Shown here one piece after another: positions 6,496 through 15,461 of a stretch of 35,505 nt of DNA. The stretch covers positions 1-35,505 of the forward strand of contig NZ_RMVG01000027.1 in the NCBI RefSeq assembly GCF_003813865.1. Reading direction: 5' to 3'. This DNA is from Candidatus Pantoea deserta. GTDB taxonomy: Bacteria; Pseudomonadota; Gammaproteobacteria; Enterobacterales; Enterobacteriaceae. The notes under the pieces were generated by a model. It was not told the origin of the DNA. It made no database searches and worked only from the letters and a program-made list of their open reading frames with translations. Within the stretch, counting starts at the first letter, position 1. Every line of letters starts with the position of its first letter. Made by a program: the position numbers and the translations under genes.

Positions 6496-6517
6496 AGCGG
6501 TTTCCTTTGTTAACTGA

Positions 6518-7363
6518 TTACCTGCCAGCACCGCTGGCAACCGGACGTGAGGCATCGCTCAACCAGCCGCTGAGCGAGTCGTCATAAAGCAAGAGGGCAT
6601 CGAGGGGATAGCCAGCGGCCACCAGCGCCAGCGCTAAACCGGCGGCGTTAATCCCGCCGCCGCAGTAGAGCAGTAATTGCTCCGGCGGCGAGATACGTGC
6701 AGTATGCAGCGCTGCCGCTACGCGGTGGGTATCGACCAGGCCATCTTCGTTAAGCAAGGCGGGATAGGGCAGACTGATGCTGCCGGGAATATGCGCCTGC
6801 TGAAAAGATTCGTATCGCAGTGCGCAGACCAGGGGCCGCTGTCGCTCTTCAGCGACGCGTTCCGTCGACACCAGCGCGGGCCGTGCTGCGCCGAGTCGCA
6901 CCGTGCCACGAGCCACAGGACGTGCGGCCCCGCTTTCCAGCGGCTGCGGAAGACGTTGCCAGGCCGCCAGACCGCCATCCAGTACGCGCACGTTTGACCA
7001 GCCATAGAGCGCGGTCAGCAGATACCAGATCCGCGCAGCATAAGCGCCATTAAGCCGATCGTAAGCAACGATTAAACTTTGCTGATTCACCCCGACGTTG
7101 TGCAGCGCAGAGGAAAGCCGCTGCGCACTGGGCGCTGTAAAAAGAAAGTCGCCGTCTGGATCAGAGAAGCCATCAAAGAGATCGGCAAACTGCGCGCCGG
7201 GAATATGCTGCTGCGTAAACAGATCGCGACCGGAGGAAAATACCGTCTGGCCGGAGCCATCCACAGCGCGGGCGACAGAGCAGTCCAGGATAATGACATG
7301 CGCATGATGTTGCGCCAGCCACGCTGCGGAGACTAACGGCCCCGAAGGAAAGGTGACGGCCAT
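6518..7363 (-). CDS. Two-domain sulfurtransferase (rhodanese / 3-mercaptopyruvate sulfurtransferase family)
   Basis: This 281-residue protein consists of two tandem rhodanese domains. The N-terminal inactive domain has HIPGAQFADLF near residue 53 and VLDGGLAAWQ near 127. The C-terminal domain has a second HIPGSISLPYPALL near 191 and the active loop YCGGGINA with catalytic Cys234. The loop CGGGIN resembles the CGSGVT of mercaptopyruvate sulfurtransferases more than the CRKGVT of thiosulfate sulfurtransferases. Start ATG 7363 is 2 bp after the stop of the monooxygenase gene; an in-frame start further upstream would overlap it. The enzyme would move sulfane sulfur from a thiol donor to an acceptor in the cytoplasm. 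In this operon it probably handles sulfur released from the substrate processed by the DszA-like monooxygenase. Confidence 0.82.
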   Translation of the reverse strand: MAVTFPSGPLVSAAWLAQHHAHVIILDCSVARAVDGSGQTVFSSGRDLFTQQHIPGAQFADLFDGFSDPDGDFLFTAPSAQRLSSALHNVGVNQQSLIVAYDRLNGAYAARIWYLLTALYGWSNVRVLDGGLAAWQRLPQPLESGAARPVARGTVRLGAARPALVSTERVAEERQRPLVCALRYESFQQAHIPGSISLPYPALLNEDGLVDTHRVAAALHTARISPPEQLLLYCGGGINAAGLALALVAAGYPLDALLLYDDSLSGWLSDASRPVASGAGR

Positions 7364-7365
7364 CG

Positions 7366-8697
7366 TCACCTCCGCAACGCGCGCTGCTGCCACGCGTCCC
7401 GAGCGGGTCGTTCCAGACCAAAGTGCGCGCGCGCGGTTGCGCCCTGATAGTGAGTTTTATGTAAACCCCTACGCTGTAGTTCCGGTACCACGTAGCGAAC
7501 AAACTCTCTAAAAGCGCCCGGAAGGTGCGTCGCCTGGATCATAAAACCATCGGCAGCGTCCTGTTCCAGCCACTGCTCCATGGTATCGACAATGGTGGAG
7601 ACGGAGCCGATCATGTTGCCCTCGGTGCGCGCGCCGTACCAGCGCCCGATTTCACGGATACTCAGCTTTTCACGCTGGGCAAATTCCCGCACCTCATCAT
7701 AATGGCCCTGCACGCCCACTTCGCCGAGATCGGGCAAAGGGCCGTCAAGATCGTATCGGGTAAGATCGACATTAACGTGATAGGCCAGGCGAGAAAGCCC
7801 GGCCAGCGGGTGCACTCGTTCAGCGAAAGCGCGATGCTTTTGCTGCGCATCCGCATCGCTGTCGCCCACCACGACGGTCGCCGCAGGCAATATGCGCACC
7901 TGCTGCGGATCGCGTCCATGATCGGCGACGCGCCGTTTCATTTCCCGATAAAACGCGGTAGCTGACGCCAGGGATTCATGGCTACAGAAAATGACATCCG
8001 CCCAGCGCGCGGCAAAATCGCGGCCGCTGGGGGATGCCCCCGCCTGAATCAGCAGCGGATAGCCCTGTGGCATGCGCGGAACATTAAGCGGTCCCTGCGT
8101 ACTGACAAAATCGCCGTGGAAATTGACCGAGCGGACTTTTGACGCGAGGCCAAATTCACCCGTGCGTTTATTCTGTTGTAGTGTCTCATCATCCCAGCTG
8201 TCCCACAGCTGGGCCGCGGCACTTACCACCTCTTCGGCGCGCGCATAGCGCGCTTCTCGTGGTGGCAGCGCCGACTGGCCAAAGTTCTGCGCTTCCGCAT
8301 CCTGAAACGAGGTCACGATATTCCAGCCCGCCCGACCGTTAGTGACGTGATCAAAGGTCGCCAGCGCGCGCGCCAGGTGAAAAGGTTCGTGATAGCCCGT
8401 CGAAAGAGTAGCGGCCAGCCCCAGATGTTCCGTGACGCCCGCCATCACGCCGAGGATCACCAGCGGGTCCAGCCGAGGCGTCCCCGAACCCCACTGCACC
8501 GCAGGCGCAAATGAGCCGCCCAGCGAACGCGGCACCGAGAGCGCATCAGGAATAAAGGCGAGATCGAAGCAGGCCGCTTCGAGCAGTTTTGCGACATGGC
8601 GATAGTAGTCTGCGGTCAGAAAGCCTGGGTCAGCATCAGGATGGCGCCATCCCGACGTGCCCATTGGCCCCGCATTGAGGAAAGCGGCGAGATGCAT
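7366..8697 (-). CDS. NtaA/SnaA/DszA-family FMN-dependent monooxygenase
   Basis: A 443-residue luciferase-like flavin monooxygenase of the NtaA/SnaA/SoxA(DszA) group. Motifs are the N-terminal MHLAAFLNAGPMGTSGWRHP, an ATLSTGYHEPFHLARALATF strand-helix, GRAGWNIVTS (residues 121-130), YPLLIQAGASPSGRDFAA and the late MIGSVSTIVDTMEQW segment. Members use reduced FMN from a separate reductase to oxidise aminopolycarboxylates, sulfones such as dibenzothiophene sulfone, or similar substrates. Next to a sulfurtransferase and a thiazole kinase, a sulfur heterocycle or sulfone is a reasonable guess. It is the first gene of a three-gene reverse-strand unit. The upstream 160 bp contain a terminator for the preceding operon and the second copy of the shared 12-bp operator-like site. 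No flavin reductase gene is visible in the window. Confidence 0.85.
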   Translation of the reverse strand: MHLAAFLNAGPMGTSGWRHPDADPGFLTADYYRHVAKLLEAACFDLAFIPDALSVPRSLGGSFAPAVQWGSGTPRLDPLVILGVMAGVTEHLGLAATLSTGYHEPFHLARALATFDHVTNGRAGWNIVTSFQDAEAQNFGQSALPPREARYARAEEVVSAAAQLWDSWDDETLQQNKRTGEFGLASKVRSVNFHGDFVSTQGPLNVPRMPQGYPLLIQAGASPSGRDFAARWADVIFCSHESLASATAFYREMKRRVADHGRDPQQVRILPAATVVVGDSDADAQQKHRAFAERVHPLAGLSRLAYHVNVDLTRYDLDGPLPDLGEVGVQGHYDEVREFAQREKLSIREIGRWYGARTEGNMIGSVSTIVDTMEQWLEQDAADGFMIQATHLPGAFREFVRYVVPELQRRGLHKTHYQGATARAHFGLERPARDAWQQRALRR

Positions 8698-8793
8698 AGT
8701 CTGTTGTTCTCACTCCGGCCAGAAACAGGGAAAAGTATCCCGAACAGCCTCCCAACATAAGGCAATCCGCAGAGAACAATTAGATCGATTTAT

Positions 8794-8805
8794 GCAAAGC
8801 TTAGC
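8794..8805 (-). promoter_or_regulatory. Shared near-palindromic operator candidate, copy 2
   Basis: GCTAAGCTTTGC on the reverse strand lies 96 bp upstream of the DszA-like monooxygenase start. It is identical in sequence and in orientation relative to the downstream monooxygenase to copy 1 before the SsuD-like gene. It sits between the hairpin terminator at 8822-8852 and the gene, where a promoter is expected. Confidence 0.55.
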
Positions 8806-8821
8806 GTGCTAATGAAAATGC

Positions 8822-8852
8822 CAGCAGGAGCCATACTCTGCGGCTCCTGCTG
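8822..8852 (-). terminator. Rho-independent terminator after the Dpp-like binding protein gene
   Basis: A perfect 11-bp stem (CAGCAGGAGCC / GGCTCCTGCTG) encloses a 9-nt loop. In the reverse-strand direction it is followed by GCATTTTCATT. It starts 6 bp after the binding-protein stop and separates the hyuAB/binding-protein operon from the monooxygenase/sulfurtransferase/thiM operon. Confidence 0.75.
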
Positions 8853-8857
8853 TAGAT

Positions 8858-10447
8858 TTACTTTTTATCCAGCCACACCTGAGAGAGATTGCCCTCTATG
8901 CCGTCAGCGGTGACGGAGTGGTCATGCACCCGGCGGTTATAAATAGTAATGAACTGCGGCGAAATCAGATTAATATCAGGCAGGTCCTGCTCGACGATTT
9001 TCTGAAATGCTTTGAATTCCTCAACGCGCTTCTGCGGATCGTTTTCCGTCTGCGCGGCTTCCAGCAGGCGGTCTACTTCCGGGTTGTGGTAATCCGATGC
9101 GTTAGAGAAGGGGACGCCTTTGCGGAAATTCTTTGACCAGTAGATGCGCTGCACGCCGACGGTTGGATCATACAGATTGCTGTGGCCATTGAGGGTAAAC
9201 GCAAAGTCGCGATCGGTATAGATACGGCGCACAAAGCTGGAGAGATCCTGGGCGCGCAGCGTGACTTTGATACCAATTTTCGCCAGCGCCGAGCGGGTAT
9301 ATTCCGCGGTTTTACGCAAATCTTCCGCTATCGGGTTGTAATCCAGCGTCACGCTGAAGCGCGTGCCGTCGCTGCCTTTTGCATAGCCCGCCTGATCCAG
9401 CAGCGCATTGGCTTTTTTGATATCAAACGCATAGGGCGAGGGCGCGGGATCGTGATAAGCCTTAATGCCCGGCGCTATGGGCGAAGCGGTTACCTGACCG
9501 AGTCCGAAATAAGCCACCTGTAAAATTACATCGCGGTTAATGGCGTGCGCGACTGCCTGACGTACGCGCAGGTCTTTGAAATGCGCGTCGTCGAGATTGA
9601 ACTGTAGCGAGCTGACGTTATAGGAGTAGCTGTTTCCTTTGGTCTCGAATCCCAGCTGCGGCAGCTGCTTAAGACGCGCGACATCATTAAGCGCGACCGG
9701 CGTGCGATAACCAAGATCGGCATCCCCCGTTTCGAAGGCGACGGAGCGTGCAGCGGCATCCGGAATGAATTTCACAACCAGCTGATCGAGATAAGGCCGG
9801 TTTTTATCCCAGTAGTCGGGGTTGCGCCGGTACAGGATATAGCTGCCGCGTACCCATTTATCAAAGATGTAGGGTCCGGTGCCTACCGGCGCATTATTGT
9901 GCGGGTTGGTCAGCGGATCGCTCCCGTCATAGATATGCTTTGGCACGATGGGTGATTCTGCCGCGGCAAACGCTTTGATCAGATAGGGCGCCGGTCTGGA
10001 CAGCACCAGCACGGCGGTCAGCGCATCCGGCGTTTCCACTTTTGTAACGTTGGCAAAGGTGCTGGATGCGCGCGGATGCACCTTTTTCAGCAGCTCAATG
10101 GAGTAAGCGACGTCTGCCGAGGTAAACGGCTGGCCATCATGCCATTTAACGTTGGGGCGCAGATGGAAGGTATAGCGCGTGCCGTCGGCGCTGATCTCCC
10201 AGCGGGTCGCCAGCTGCGGCTGCGGGTTAAGATCGTAATCATAGCTGAGCAGCCCTTCGGTCACTTTGGCGCTGACGCTGAGCGCTGGCGTGGCTACGGT
10301 GGTCAGTGCGATAAGCGCGGGCGGTTCGTAGTTCAGCACCAGGTTCAGCGTACCGCCCGTCTGGGGTTGCGCAGCCTGCGCGCCGCCGCTTAACAGCGAG
10401 ACGCCCAGTGCAGCCGCTAACAGCGAGCGGCGAAAAAGTGGCAGCAT
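8858..10447 (-). CDS. DppA/GsiB-like extracellular solute-binding protein (SBP family 5)
   Basis: The 529-residue protein has a Sec signal peptide (FRRSLLAAALGVSLLSGGAQAA, cleavage near residue 26). The mature part is a family 5 oligopeptide/nickel/glutathione-type binding protein: GGTLNLVLNYEPPAL, a VTEGLLSYDYDLNPQPQLAT block, WHDGQPFTSADVAYSIEL near residue 102, and GTGPYIFDKW. These motifs are characteristic of the family. It is encoded 3 bp after hyuB on the reverse strand. The matching permeases and fused ATPase are encoded on the opposite strand from 14472. Together they form one Dpp-like importer split across a divergent promoter. The ligand may be a cyclic amide or peptide-like compound processed by HyuAB; this is inferred from position. 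Confidence 0.9.
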   Translation of the reverse strand: MLPLFRRSLLAAALGVSLLSGGAQAAQPQTGGTLNLVLNYEPPALIALTTVATPALSVSAKVTEGLLSYDYDLNPQPQLATRWEISADGTRYTFHLRPNVKWHDGQPFTSADVAYSIELLKKVHPRASSTFANVTKVETPDALTAVLVLSRPAPYLIKAFAAAESPIVPKHIYDGSDPLTNPHNNAPVGTGPYIFDKWVRGSYILYRRNPDYWDKNRPYLDQLVVKFIPDAAARSVAFETGDADLGYRTPVALNDVARLKQLPQLGFETKGNSYSYNVSSLQFNLDDAHFKDLRVRQAVAHAINRDVILQVAYFGLGQVTASPIAPGIKAYHDPAPSPYAFDIKKANALLDQAGYAKGSDGTRFSVTLDYNPIAEDLRKTAEYTRSALAKIGIKVTLRAQDLSSFVRRIYTDRDFAFTLNGHSNLYDPTVGVQRIYWSKNFRKGVPFSNASDYHNPEVDRLLEAAQTENDPQKRVEEFKAFQKIVEQDLPDINLISPQFITIYNRRVHDHSVTADGIEGNLSQVWLDKK

Positions 10448-10450
10448 AAT

Positions 10451-12136
10451 TTACTCCGTTTTATAAGTCGGTCGGACATCGTGCCCATAGATTTCAGCGG
10501 CGGATTCGGTACTGATAAGCTGGTTGGCGAGATCGCGCGTAACGTAAGGCTCCGGGCGATTTACCGGCTTGCCCAGCCCGCCGCCGCCAGGCGTTTCGAC
10601 AATCAGGCGACTGCCTGGTGGAACGACCTGACGCCCTTTACCAGAAAGTGTCTCGCCGGTGGAGAGCGTGACGCGTCCAGGCGCGCCAGCGCATCCGCCT
10701 TCCGCGCCCTGAGCAGGAAAATGAATGCGATCCCAGGCGGCGCCCAGCTCCATCGGCAGATCCTGACCGTGCGAAAGCTCAATGACCTGGCCCAGTCCGC
10801 CGCGCTGCGTGCCTGCGCCGCCGGAATCCTGCCGATACTCCTTACGCCAGAACACCACCGGACTAATGGATTCCAGGATCTCCAGCGAAACATTACGCAC
10901 GCCGCTGGGAAAGGAGGTAGTGGAGAGGCCGTCCAGCTGGGGGCGCGCGCCGGTGCCGCCGGTAGAGAAGCTGGTGATTGAGAACCGCGGTTGCGTCAGG
11001 GTATGTCTGGCCTCGTACTGCGGCAGAATGTGGCCGCCAGAGAGCTGAATGTTCCACAGGCAGGAGGCGCCTTCAGCGGGCACCTCACCGGGCCGTGCCT
11101 GACGCAGACAGTTAAACACGACATCCGGCAGCATCTGACCAATAATGTGGCGGGACGTAACGGCAGCCGGATAGGGCGCATTGAGGATTGACCCCTCTGG
11201 GGCATCGATTTTAATCACGCCCAGCGAGCCGGCGTTATTCGGGATGTCGGCACCGATCAGGCAGCGGATGCCAAACGAGGTATAGGCGTCGGTGTAAGCC
11301 TTCACCACGTTAATGCCTTTCGCCACAAAGCCCGCGCTGCCGGCAAAATCAACGTGAATGCCGTCATGGCTCAGGGTCAGCTTTGCCTGCAGGCGCAAAG
11401 GCTCGTCATAGCCGTCAACCCAGAGTTCACTCTCCCAGCTGCCCGTCGGCCAGCTGCGCACCGCTTCAAGCATCGCCTGTTCGGAGCGCGCCAGGATGTA
11501 TTCCCCGACGTTCTGAAGATCGGATAAGGCAAACTCATCCAGCAGTGCGATAAGCCGTCTGGCACCCACGTCGTTACACGCCACCAGCGCCAGGAAATCG
11601 CCCTCGACCTGAGCCGGTTCGCGCACGTTGGCTTTGACAATATTCAGCACGGTCTCATCGAGCCTGCCGGCATGGATAAATTTGATAATGGGCAGAAAGA
11701 GGCCTTCGTGCCAGATTTGCTGACCGTCAGGACCGGGTCCAAGGCCGCCGATATCAATCACATGCAGCGTGGAAGCAAAGAGCGCGACCGGGCGCTGATG
11801 ATGGAACACTGGCGTCACCATCGTAATGTCATAGAGATGCCCGGTGCCTTTCCAGGGATCGTTGGTCACCAGCACATCGCCCGGCTGCAAGGTCTCAATG
11901 GGAAAGTCGCGCAGAAAGTGTTTTACCGATTCGGCCATCGAGTTTACGTGTCCCGGCGTGCCGGTCACCGCCTGCGCTACCATCCGGCCGTCCGGTAAAA
12001 AGACGCCCGCGGAGAGATCGCCCGCCTCGCGTGTCGCGGTGCCGAAGGCCGTGCGGATCAGCGCCTGCGCCTGCTCCTCAACCACCGATATCAGTCGGTT
12101 CCAGATGACCTGATGCTGAATAATCTGCTGGCTCAT
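10451..12136 (-). CDS. Hydantoinase B/5-oxoprolinase-type subunit (HyuB), first copy
   Basis: A 561-residue subunit of the HyuB/oxoprolinase-beta family. With HyuA it forms ATP-dependent amidohydrolases that open hydantoins, 5-oxoproline or related cyclic amides, and related carboxylases. Landmarks are TNDPWKGTGHLYD (residues 91-103), a metal/substrate-site motif of the family, TGTPGHVNSM near 58, PSGVRNVSLEILE and the C-terminal ETPGGGGLGKP (GGGGLGKP at 517-524). The start overlaps the end of hyuA by 4 bp (ATGA), so the two subunits are translationally coupled. It ends with only 37 residues after the glycine motif, much shorter than the second HyuB in this window. Substrate specificity cannot be read from the sequence; 5-oxoprolinases are known to accept 2-oxothiazolidine-4-carboxylate, which would suit the sulfur theme here. 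Confidence 0.88.
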   Translation of the reverse strand: MSQQIIQHQVIWNRLISVVEEQAQALIRTAFGTATREAGDLSAGVFLPDGRMVAQAVTGTPGHVNSMAESVKHFLRDFPIETLQPGDVLVTNDPWKGTGHLYDITMVTPVFHHQRPVALFASTLHVIDIGGLGPGPDGQQIWHEGLFLPIIKFIHAGRLDETVLNIVKANVREPAQVEGDFLALVACNDVGARRLIALLDEFALSDLQNVGEYILARSEQAMLEAVRSWPTGSWESELWVDGYDEPLRLQAKLTLSHDGIHVDFAGSAGFVAKGINVVKAYTDAYTSFGIRCLIGADIPNNAGSLGVIKIDAPEGSILNAPYPAAVTSRHIIGQMLPDVVFNCLRQARPGEVPAEGASCLWNIQLSGGHILPQYEARHTLTQPRFSITSFSTGGTGARPQLDGLSTTSFPSGVRNVSLEILESISPVVFWRKEYRQDSGGAGTQRGGLGQVIELSHGQDLPMELGAAWDRIHFPAQGAEGGCAGAPGRVTLSTGETLSGKGRQVVPPGSRLIVETPGGGGLGKPVNRPEPYVTRDLANQLISTESAAEIYGHDVRPTYKTE

Positions 12137-14244
12137 TGCGCCGCTCCTGAATCATGTTGCCGTTCCAGCAGCAGATGACCGTCATGCGTTCTGCATACGG
12201 AAAAATGTTCATCTACCAGCGTGGTGGTTTCGGGATCGACAATGAGCAGTGGCCCCTGTCGCCGGTTCGTGTGATTAAGCTCAGCGCGACTATGCACAGG
12301 CACCTGAATGCGACGCTGCTGGTGAAAAGAGTAAATCGTGCGGGCAGGGCTTTCGCCCTGACCATCCGCAGCGTCGACAGGCGCGGTCGAGATAATATTG
12401 GGCGCTGGCGTGGCGGCGGTGACCGTCCAGCTGATGGCTTCAACGGCGACATGATCGAGGCTGCGACCATAAAGCTGGCGATAGGTCAGGGTAAAACGCT
12501 GATGCAGCGCTGCTAGCCCCTGAGCATCGAAGCGGTTGTTCTCCAGCGGAATGGCGACTTCATGTCCCTGGCCGGCATACCGCAGATAGACGCTGCGCTG
12601 TAATGACACCTCTGCCGTTCTGTCTGACTGCTGCACAATTTGCCGTGCCTGTTCGCTCAGGCTATCCAGCACCTCGTTAACGGCGGCAAAATCTGGATTA
12701 TCCAGCCGCTGATAGAAGCTGCGGACCGCCTGATAAGAGACGGGTGCCCACAGGAAGCCAAGCGCCGATCCCACCCCTGCCGCGTGAGGGATCACCACGC
12801 GGGCAATGCCCAGTTTGCTGGCGAGACGCGCGGCATGCAGCGGCGCGGCGCCGCCAAAGGCGATAAGGGTATAGTTGTCTACCTGTTTCCCTGATTCGCT
12901 GGCATGAACGCGCGCCGCGTTGGCCATGTTCTCGGCAATGATTTCCGTTACCGCCAGCGCCGCCTCATCGAGGCCCAGCCTCAGCGGTTCACCAACCTGA
13001 AGATGCAATGCCTGCGCGGCTTTGCTAACGTTGAGTTCAACGTTGCCGCCAGCGAAGCGGGCCGGATCCAGCAACCCAAGTTGCGCATTGGCATCGGTGA
13101 TAGTGACCAGCTCGCCGCCGAGATTGTAGCTGACCGGCCCCGGCGCAGAGCCTGCGCTGTCTGGCCCTACCTGCAGGCGACGCAGATTATCAATACGTGC
13201 AATGGAACCGCCGCCGGCACCGATCTCCACCAGGTCAATCACCGGAATACGGATCGGCAGTCCGGAGCCTTTTTGATGGCGGTGGACCCGGCCAAATTCG
13301 AAGCTGCGTGAAATCTGCGGCTGGAAATGATCGATAAAGCAGATTTTTGCCGTCGTGCCGCCCATATCAAACGACAGTACCTTAATTAACCCCAGCTGAC
13401 TGGCAATATTGCTGGCGAGGATGGCGCCGCCCGCCGGACCTGACTCCACCAGCCTTACCGGTTCGCTGATGCCGTTGTCCAGCGTGGTAATGCCGCCGCC
13501 GGAGGTCATCAGACAGGGAGCAACCCGCAGCCCACAGGTACTAAGCTGCTGTTGCAGGCGATGCAGATAGCCTGCCACCAGCGGCTGAACATAGGCATTG
13601 GCGCAGACGGTTGAGAGCCGTTCATATTCGCGGATTTCCGGGCAGACATCGCTGGAAAGGGAAAATGTCACATCGGGCAGCAGATCGCGCAGGATTTCCG
13701 CCGTGCGCCGTTCATGTTGCGGATTGATGAAGCTTTGCAGATAGCCAATGGCGACACTTTCAATATCATGTGCGCGAAGCTCGTCAGCCAGCGCAATAAT
13801 CTGCGCTTCATTCAGCGGAATTCGCACTTTTCCCTGCGCATCAATTCGCTCTTCTACCGTGAAGCGCCACCGGCGCTCAACCAGGGGGCGCGGCTTTTGC
13901 AGAAAGACATCATACTGGGCGAAACGATCTTCCTGGCCAATCTCCACCAGATCGCGGAATCCTGCGGTGGTGATAAGGGCGGTGCGTGCGCCTTTACGCT
14001 CAATCAGAGCATTAGTTGCCAGCGTGGTGCCGAGGATTAACAGATCGATGTCGCCGAAGCTAAGGGATGCCTGCTCAAGCACATCGCTAATGCCGGCGAT
14101 CACCGCGCGCTCTGGCGCATCTGCGCTGGTCAGTATCTTGGCTGAAAATTGCTTACCCTCCCGCAGCATCACGATATCGGTAAATGTACCGCCTACATCA
14201 ACGGCCACCCGGTTAACAGGTCTAACTTCAGGTCGTTCTGACAT
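12133..14244 (-). CDS. Hydantoinase A/5-oxoprolinase-type ATPase subunit (HyuA), first copy
   Basis: A 703-residue ASKHA-fold ATP-binding subunit. The phosphate-1 loop is DVGGTFTD (residues 16-23), and the second phosphate loop is SFDMGGTTAK (291-300), with LGTTLATNALIERKG near 71 and a GAGGGSIARID segment. This is standard for HyuA/oxoprolinase-alpha, which couples ATP hydrolysis to ring opening of cyclic amides with HyuB. The start ATG 14244 has an AAGG a few bases upstream. It is the first gene of the reverse-strand operon hyuA-hyuB-binding protein. It is divergent from the Dpp-like permease operon, with 227 bp in between for shared control. It is clearly paralogous to the HyuA at 27513 but diverged along its whole length, so the two are not a recent duplication. 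Confidence 0.9.
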   Translation of the reverse strand: MSERPEVRPVNRVAVDVGGTFTDIVMLREGKQFSAKILTSADAPERAVIAGISDVLEQASLSFGDIDLLILGTTLATNALIERKGARTALITTAGFRDLVEIGQEDRFAQYDVFLQKPRPLVERRWRFTVEERIDAQGKVRIPLNEAQIIALADELRAHDIESVAIGYLQSFINPQHERRTAEILRDLLPDVTFSLSSDVCPEIREYERLSTVCANAYVQPLVAGYLHRLQQQLSTCGLRVAPCLMTSGGGITTLDNGISEPVRLVESGPAGGAILASNIASQLGLIKVLSFDMGGTTAKICFIDHFQPQISRSFEFGRVHRHQKGSGLPIRIPVIDLVEIGAGGGSIARIDNLRRLQVGPDSAGSAPGPVSYNLGGELVTITDANAQLGLLDPARFAGGNVELNVSKAAQALHLQVGEPLRLGLDEAALAVTEIIAENMANAARVHASESGKQVDNYTLIAFGGAAPLHAARLASKLGIARVVIPHAAGVGSALGFLWAPVSYQAVRSFYQRLDNPDFAAVNEVLDSLSEQARQIVQQSDRTAEVSLQRSVYLRYAGQGHEVAIPLENNRFDAQGLAALHQRFTLTYRQLYGRSLDHVAVEAISWTVTAATPAPNIISTAPVDAADGQGESPARTIYSFHQQRRIQVPVHSRAELNHTNRRQGPLLIVDPETTTLVDEHFSVCRTHDGHLLLERQHDSGAAQ

Positions 14245-14471
14245 ACCTTCGCCTTTACAAATAAATGAAGCGTGAGGGCGTCATTAACCGGGATCGGCTT
14301 TACGTTGACTACTGAGTATTTCGCGTTAGTACATGCGCCACAGGCATAAGTAGTCTGTACGTCTGAATATCTCCGCAGCGGTAAAAGATTGCCGGAAATA
14401 TTATTAAGATTAAAAAAGCGCGCCTGTTAGTTTCGCCTTTTCCAGAAGAGGATGAGGGAAGGACGCTGGCT
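14245..14471. promoter_or_regulatory. Divergent promoter region between hyuA and the Dpp-like permease operon
   Basis: 227 bp without a gene separate two divergent operons that encode parts of the same transporter and enzyme. TTGACT near 14317 resembles a -35 element, but the matching -10 is weak. TATTAT at 14399-14404 is a possible -10 for the permease operon without a good -35. The 12-bp motif found at the other three promoters is absent, so this pair may be controlled differently. Confidence 0.35.
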
Positions 14472-15461
14472 ATGCAGCAGAGAAGCCACTGGCTGATTGC
14501 AGTGATTATCAGAACGGCGCTTCAGGTCGTGCCAACGTTTATCGGTATTTTAGCGATAATGTTTCTTATCCTGAAAGCGATTCCCGGCGACGCGGTAGAC
14601 GTGCTGGCTGGGGAGTCAGGAGGCGCCAGTGCCGCCAGCATGGCGCTGATGCGCGAGCAGTATGGCCTTAATCTCCCCGCATGGCAGCAGTTTCTCAACT
14701 GGAGCGGCCAGCTTGTTCAGGGCAACCTGGGCTATTCGCTGCGTTTTAATACCCCTGTTACCACGCTGATATTATCCCGGCTTCCGGCGACGCTGCTGTT
14801 AATGATCGCCGCCCAGTGCGTGGCCTTAATAATGGGCGTGCTGTTCGGCGTCATTATGGCGTTATTTGTCGGACGCTGGCCTGACCGCCTGCTTTCGCTC
14901 GTCAGCCTGCTGCTTTATTCACTGCCCGGCTTCTGGATCGGCTCAATGCTGCTGGTGCTGTTTTCTGTACATCTGGGTTGGCTGCCCAGCGGCGGCAATA
15001 TGACGATTGGCGCCGATTTGCAGGGCTGGGCCTTTTTTCGCGATCTTATCGCTCACGCGCTGTTGCCGGTTTTTGCTCTGGCAAGCTTTTTCCTGGCCAT
15101 TTATGCGCGACTGACGCGGGCGGCGATGCTTGAGATCGCCCATCAGGACTTTGTGCGCACCGCCGTGGCGAAAGGGCTGTCGCCGCTGCGCGTGACGCTG
15201 GTGCATGTACTCCGCTGTGCGCTGATCCCGCTGGTAACCGTCAGCGGCATGCATATCGCCACGCTGTTAAGCGGCGCTGCCGTCGTGGAAACCGTTTTCG
15301 CCTGGCCGGGTCTTGGCCGACTGGCGCTGGACGCGGTAATGGCGCGGGACGTCAATATTCTGCTGGGCATCCTGTTTTTTTCATCTCTGATGGTGTTGAT
15401 CGCCAACTTTCTTGTGGATGTGATCCACGCCGGGCTTGATCCCCGTATTGCGAGGCGCTAA
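14472..15461 (+). CDS. Dpp/Opp/Gsi-like ABC transporter permease (DppB type)
   Basis: This 329-residue inner-membrane permease has the N-terminal helix typical of DppB proteins (IIRTALQVVPTFIGILAIMF), a conserved AIPGDAVDVLAGE loop, and several further membrane segments. The cytoplasmic EAA loop reads RTAVAKGLSPLRVTLVHVLR near residue 235. It forms the channel with the next gene product for import of dipeptide- or glutathione-like substrates delivered by the binding protein encoded at 8858. A GAGGGAAGG about 9 nt upstream supports the ATG. The next gene begins immediately after its stop codon, indicating one transcript. It is the first gene of a three-gene forward operon. Confidence 0.9.
   Translation: MQQRSHWLIAVIIRTALQVVPTFIGILAIMFLILKAIPGDAVDVLAGESGGASAASMALMREQYGLNLPAWQQFLNWSGQLVQGNLGYSLRFNTPVTTLILSRLPATLLLMIAAQCVALIMGVLFGVIMALFVGRWPDRLLSLVSLLLYSLPGFWIGSMLLVLFSVHLGWLPSGGNMTIGADLQGWAFFRDLIAHALLPVFALASFFLAIYARLTRAAMLEIAHQDFVRTAVAKGLSPLRVTLVHVLRCALIPLVTVSGMHIATLLSGAAVVETVFAWPGLGRLALDAVMARDVNILLGILFFSSLMVLIANFLVDVIHAGLDPRIARR

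Noticed and set aside
6496..6517. Possible TPP riboswitch before thiM
   Set aside because: Only 22 bp separate thiM from the previous stop, too short for the aptamer, and no THI-box-like sequence is seen in the operon leader.
8704..8779. 8-bp inverted repeat TTGTTCTC / GAGAACAA around the DszA-like leader
   Set aside because: Arms are 60 bp apart and short; chance is a sufficient explanation.
13729..13740. 9/12 match to the shared operator motif
   Set aside because: It lies inside the hyuA coding sequence and matches only AAGCTTTGC.
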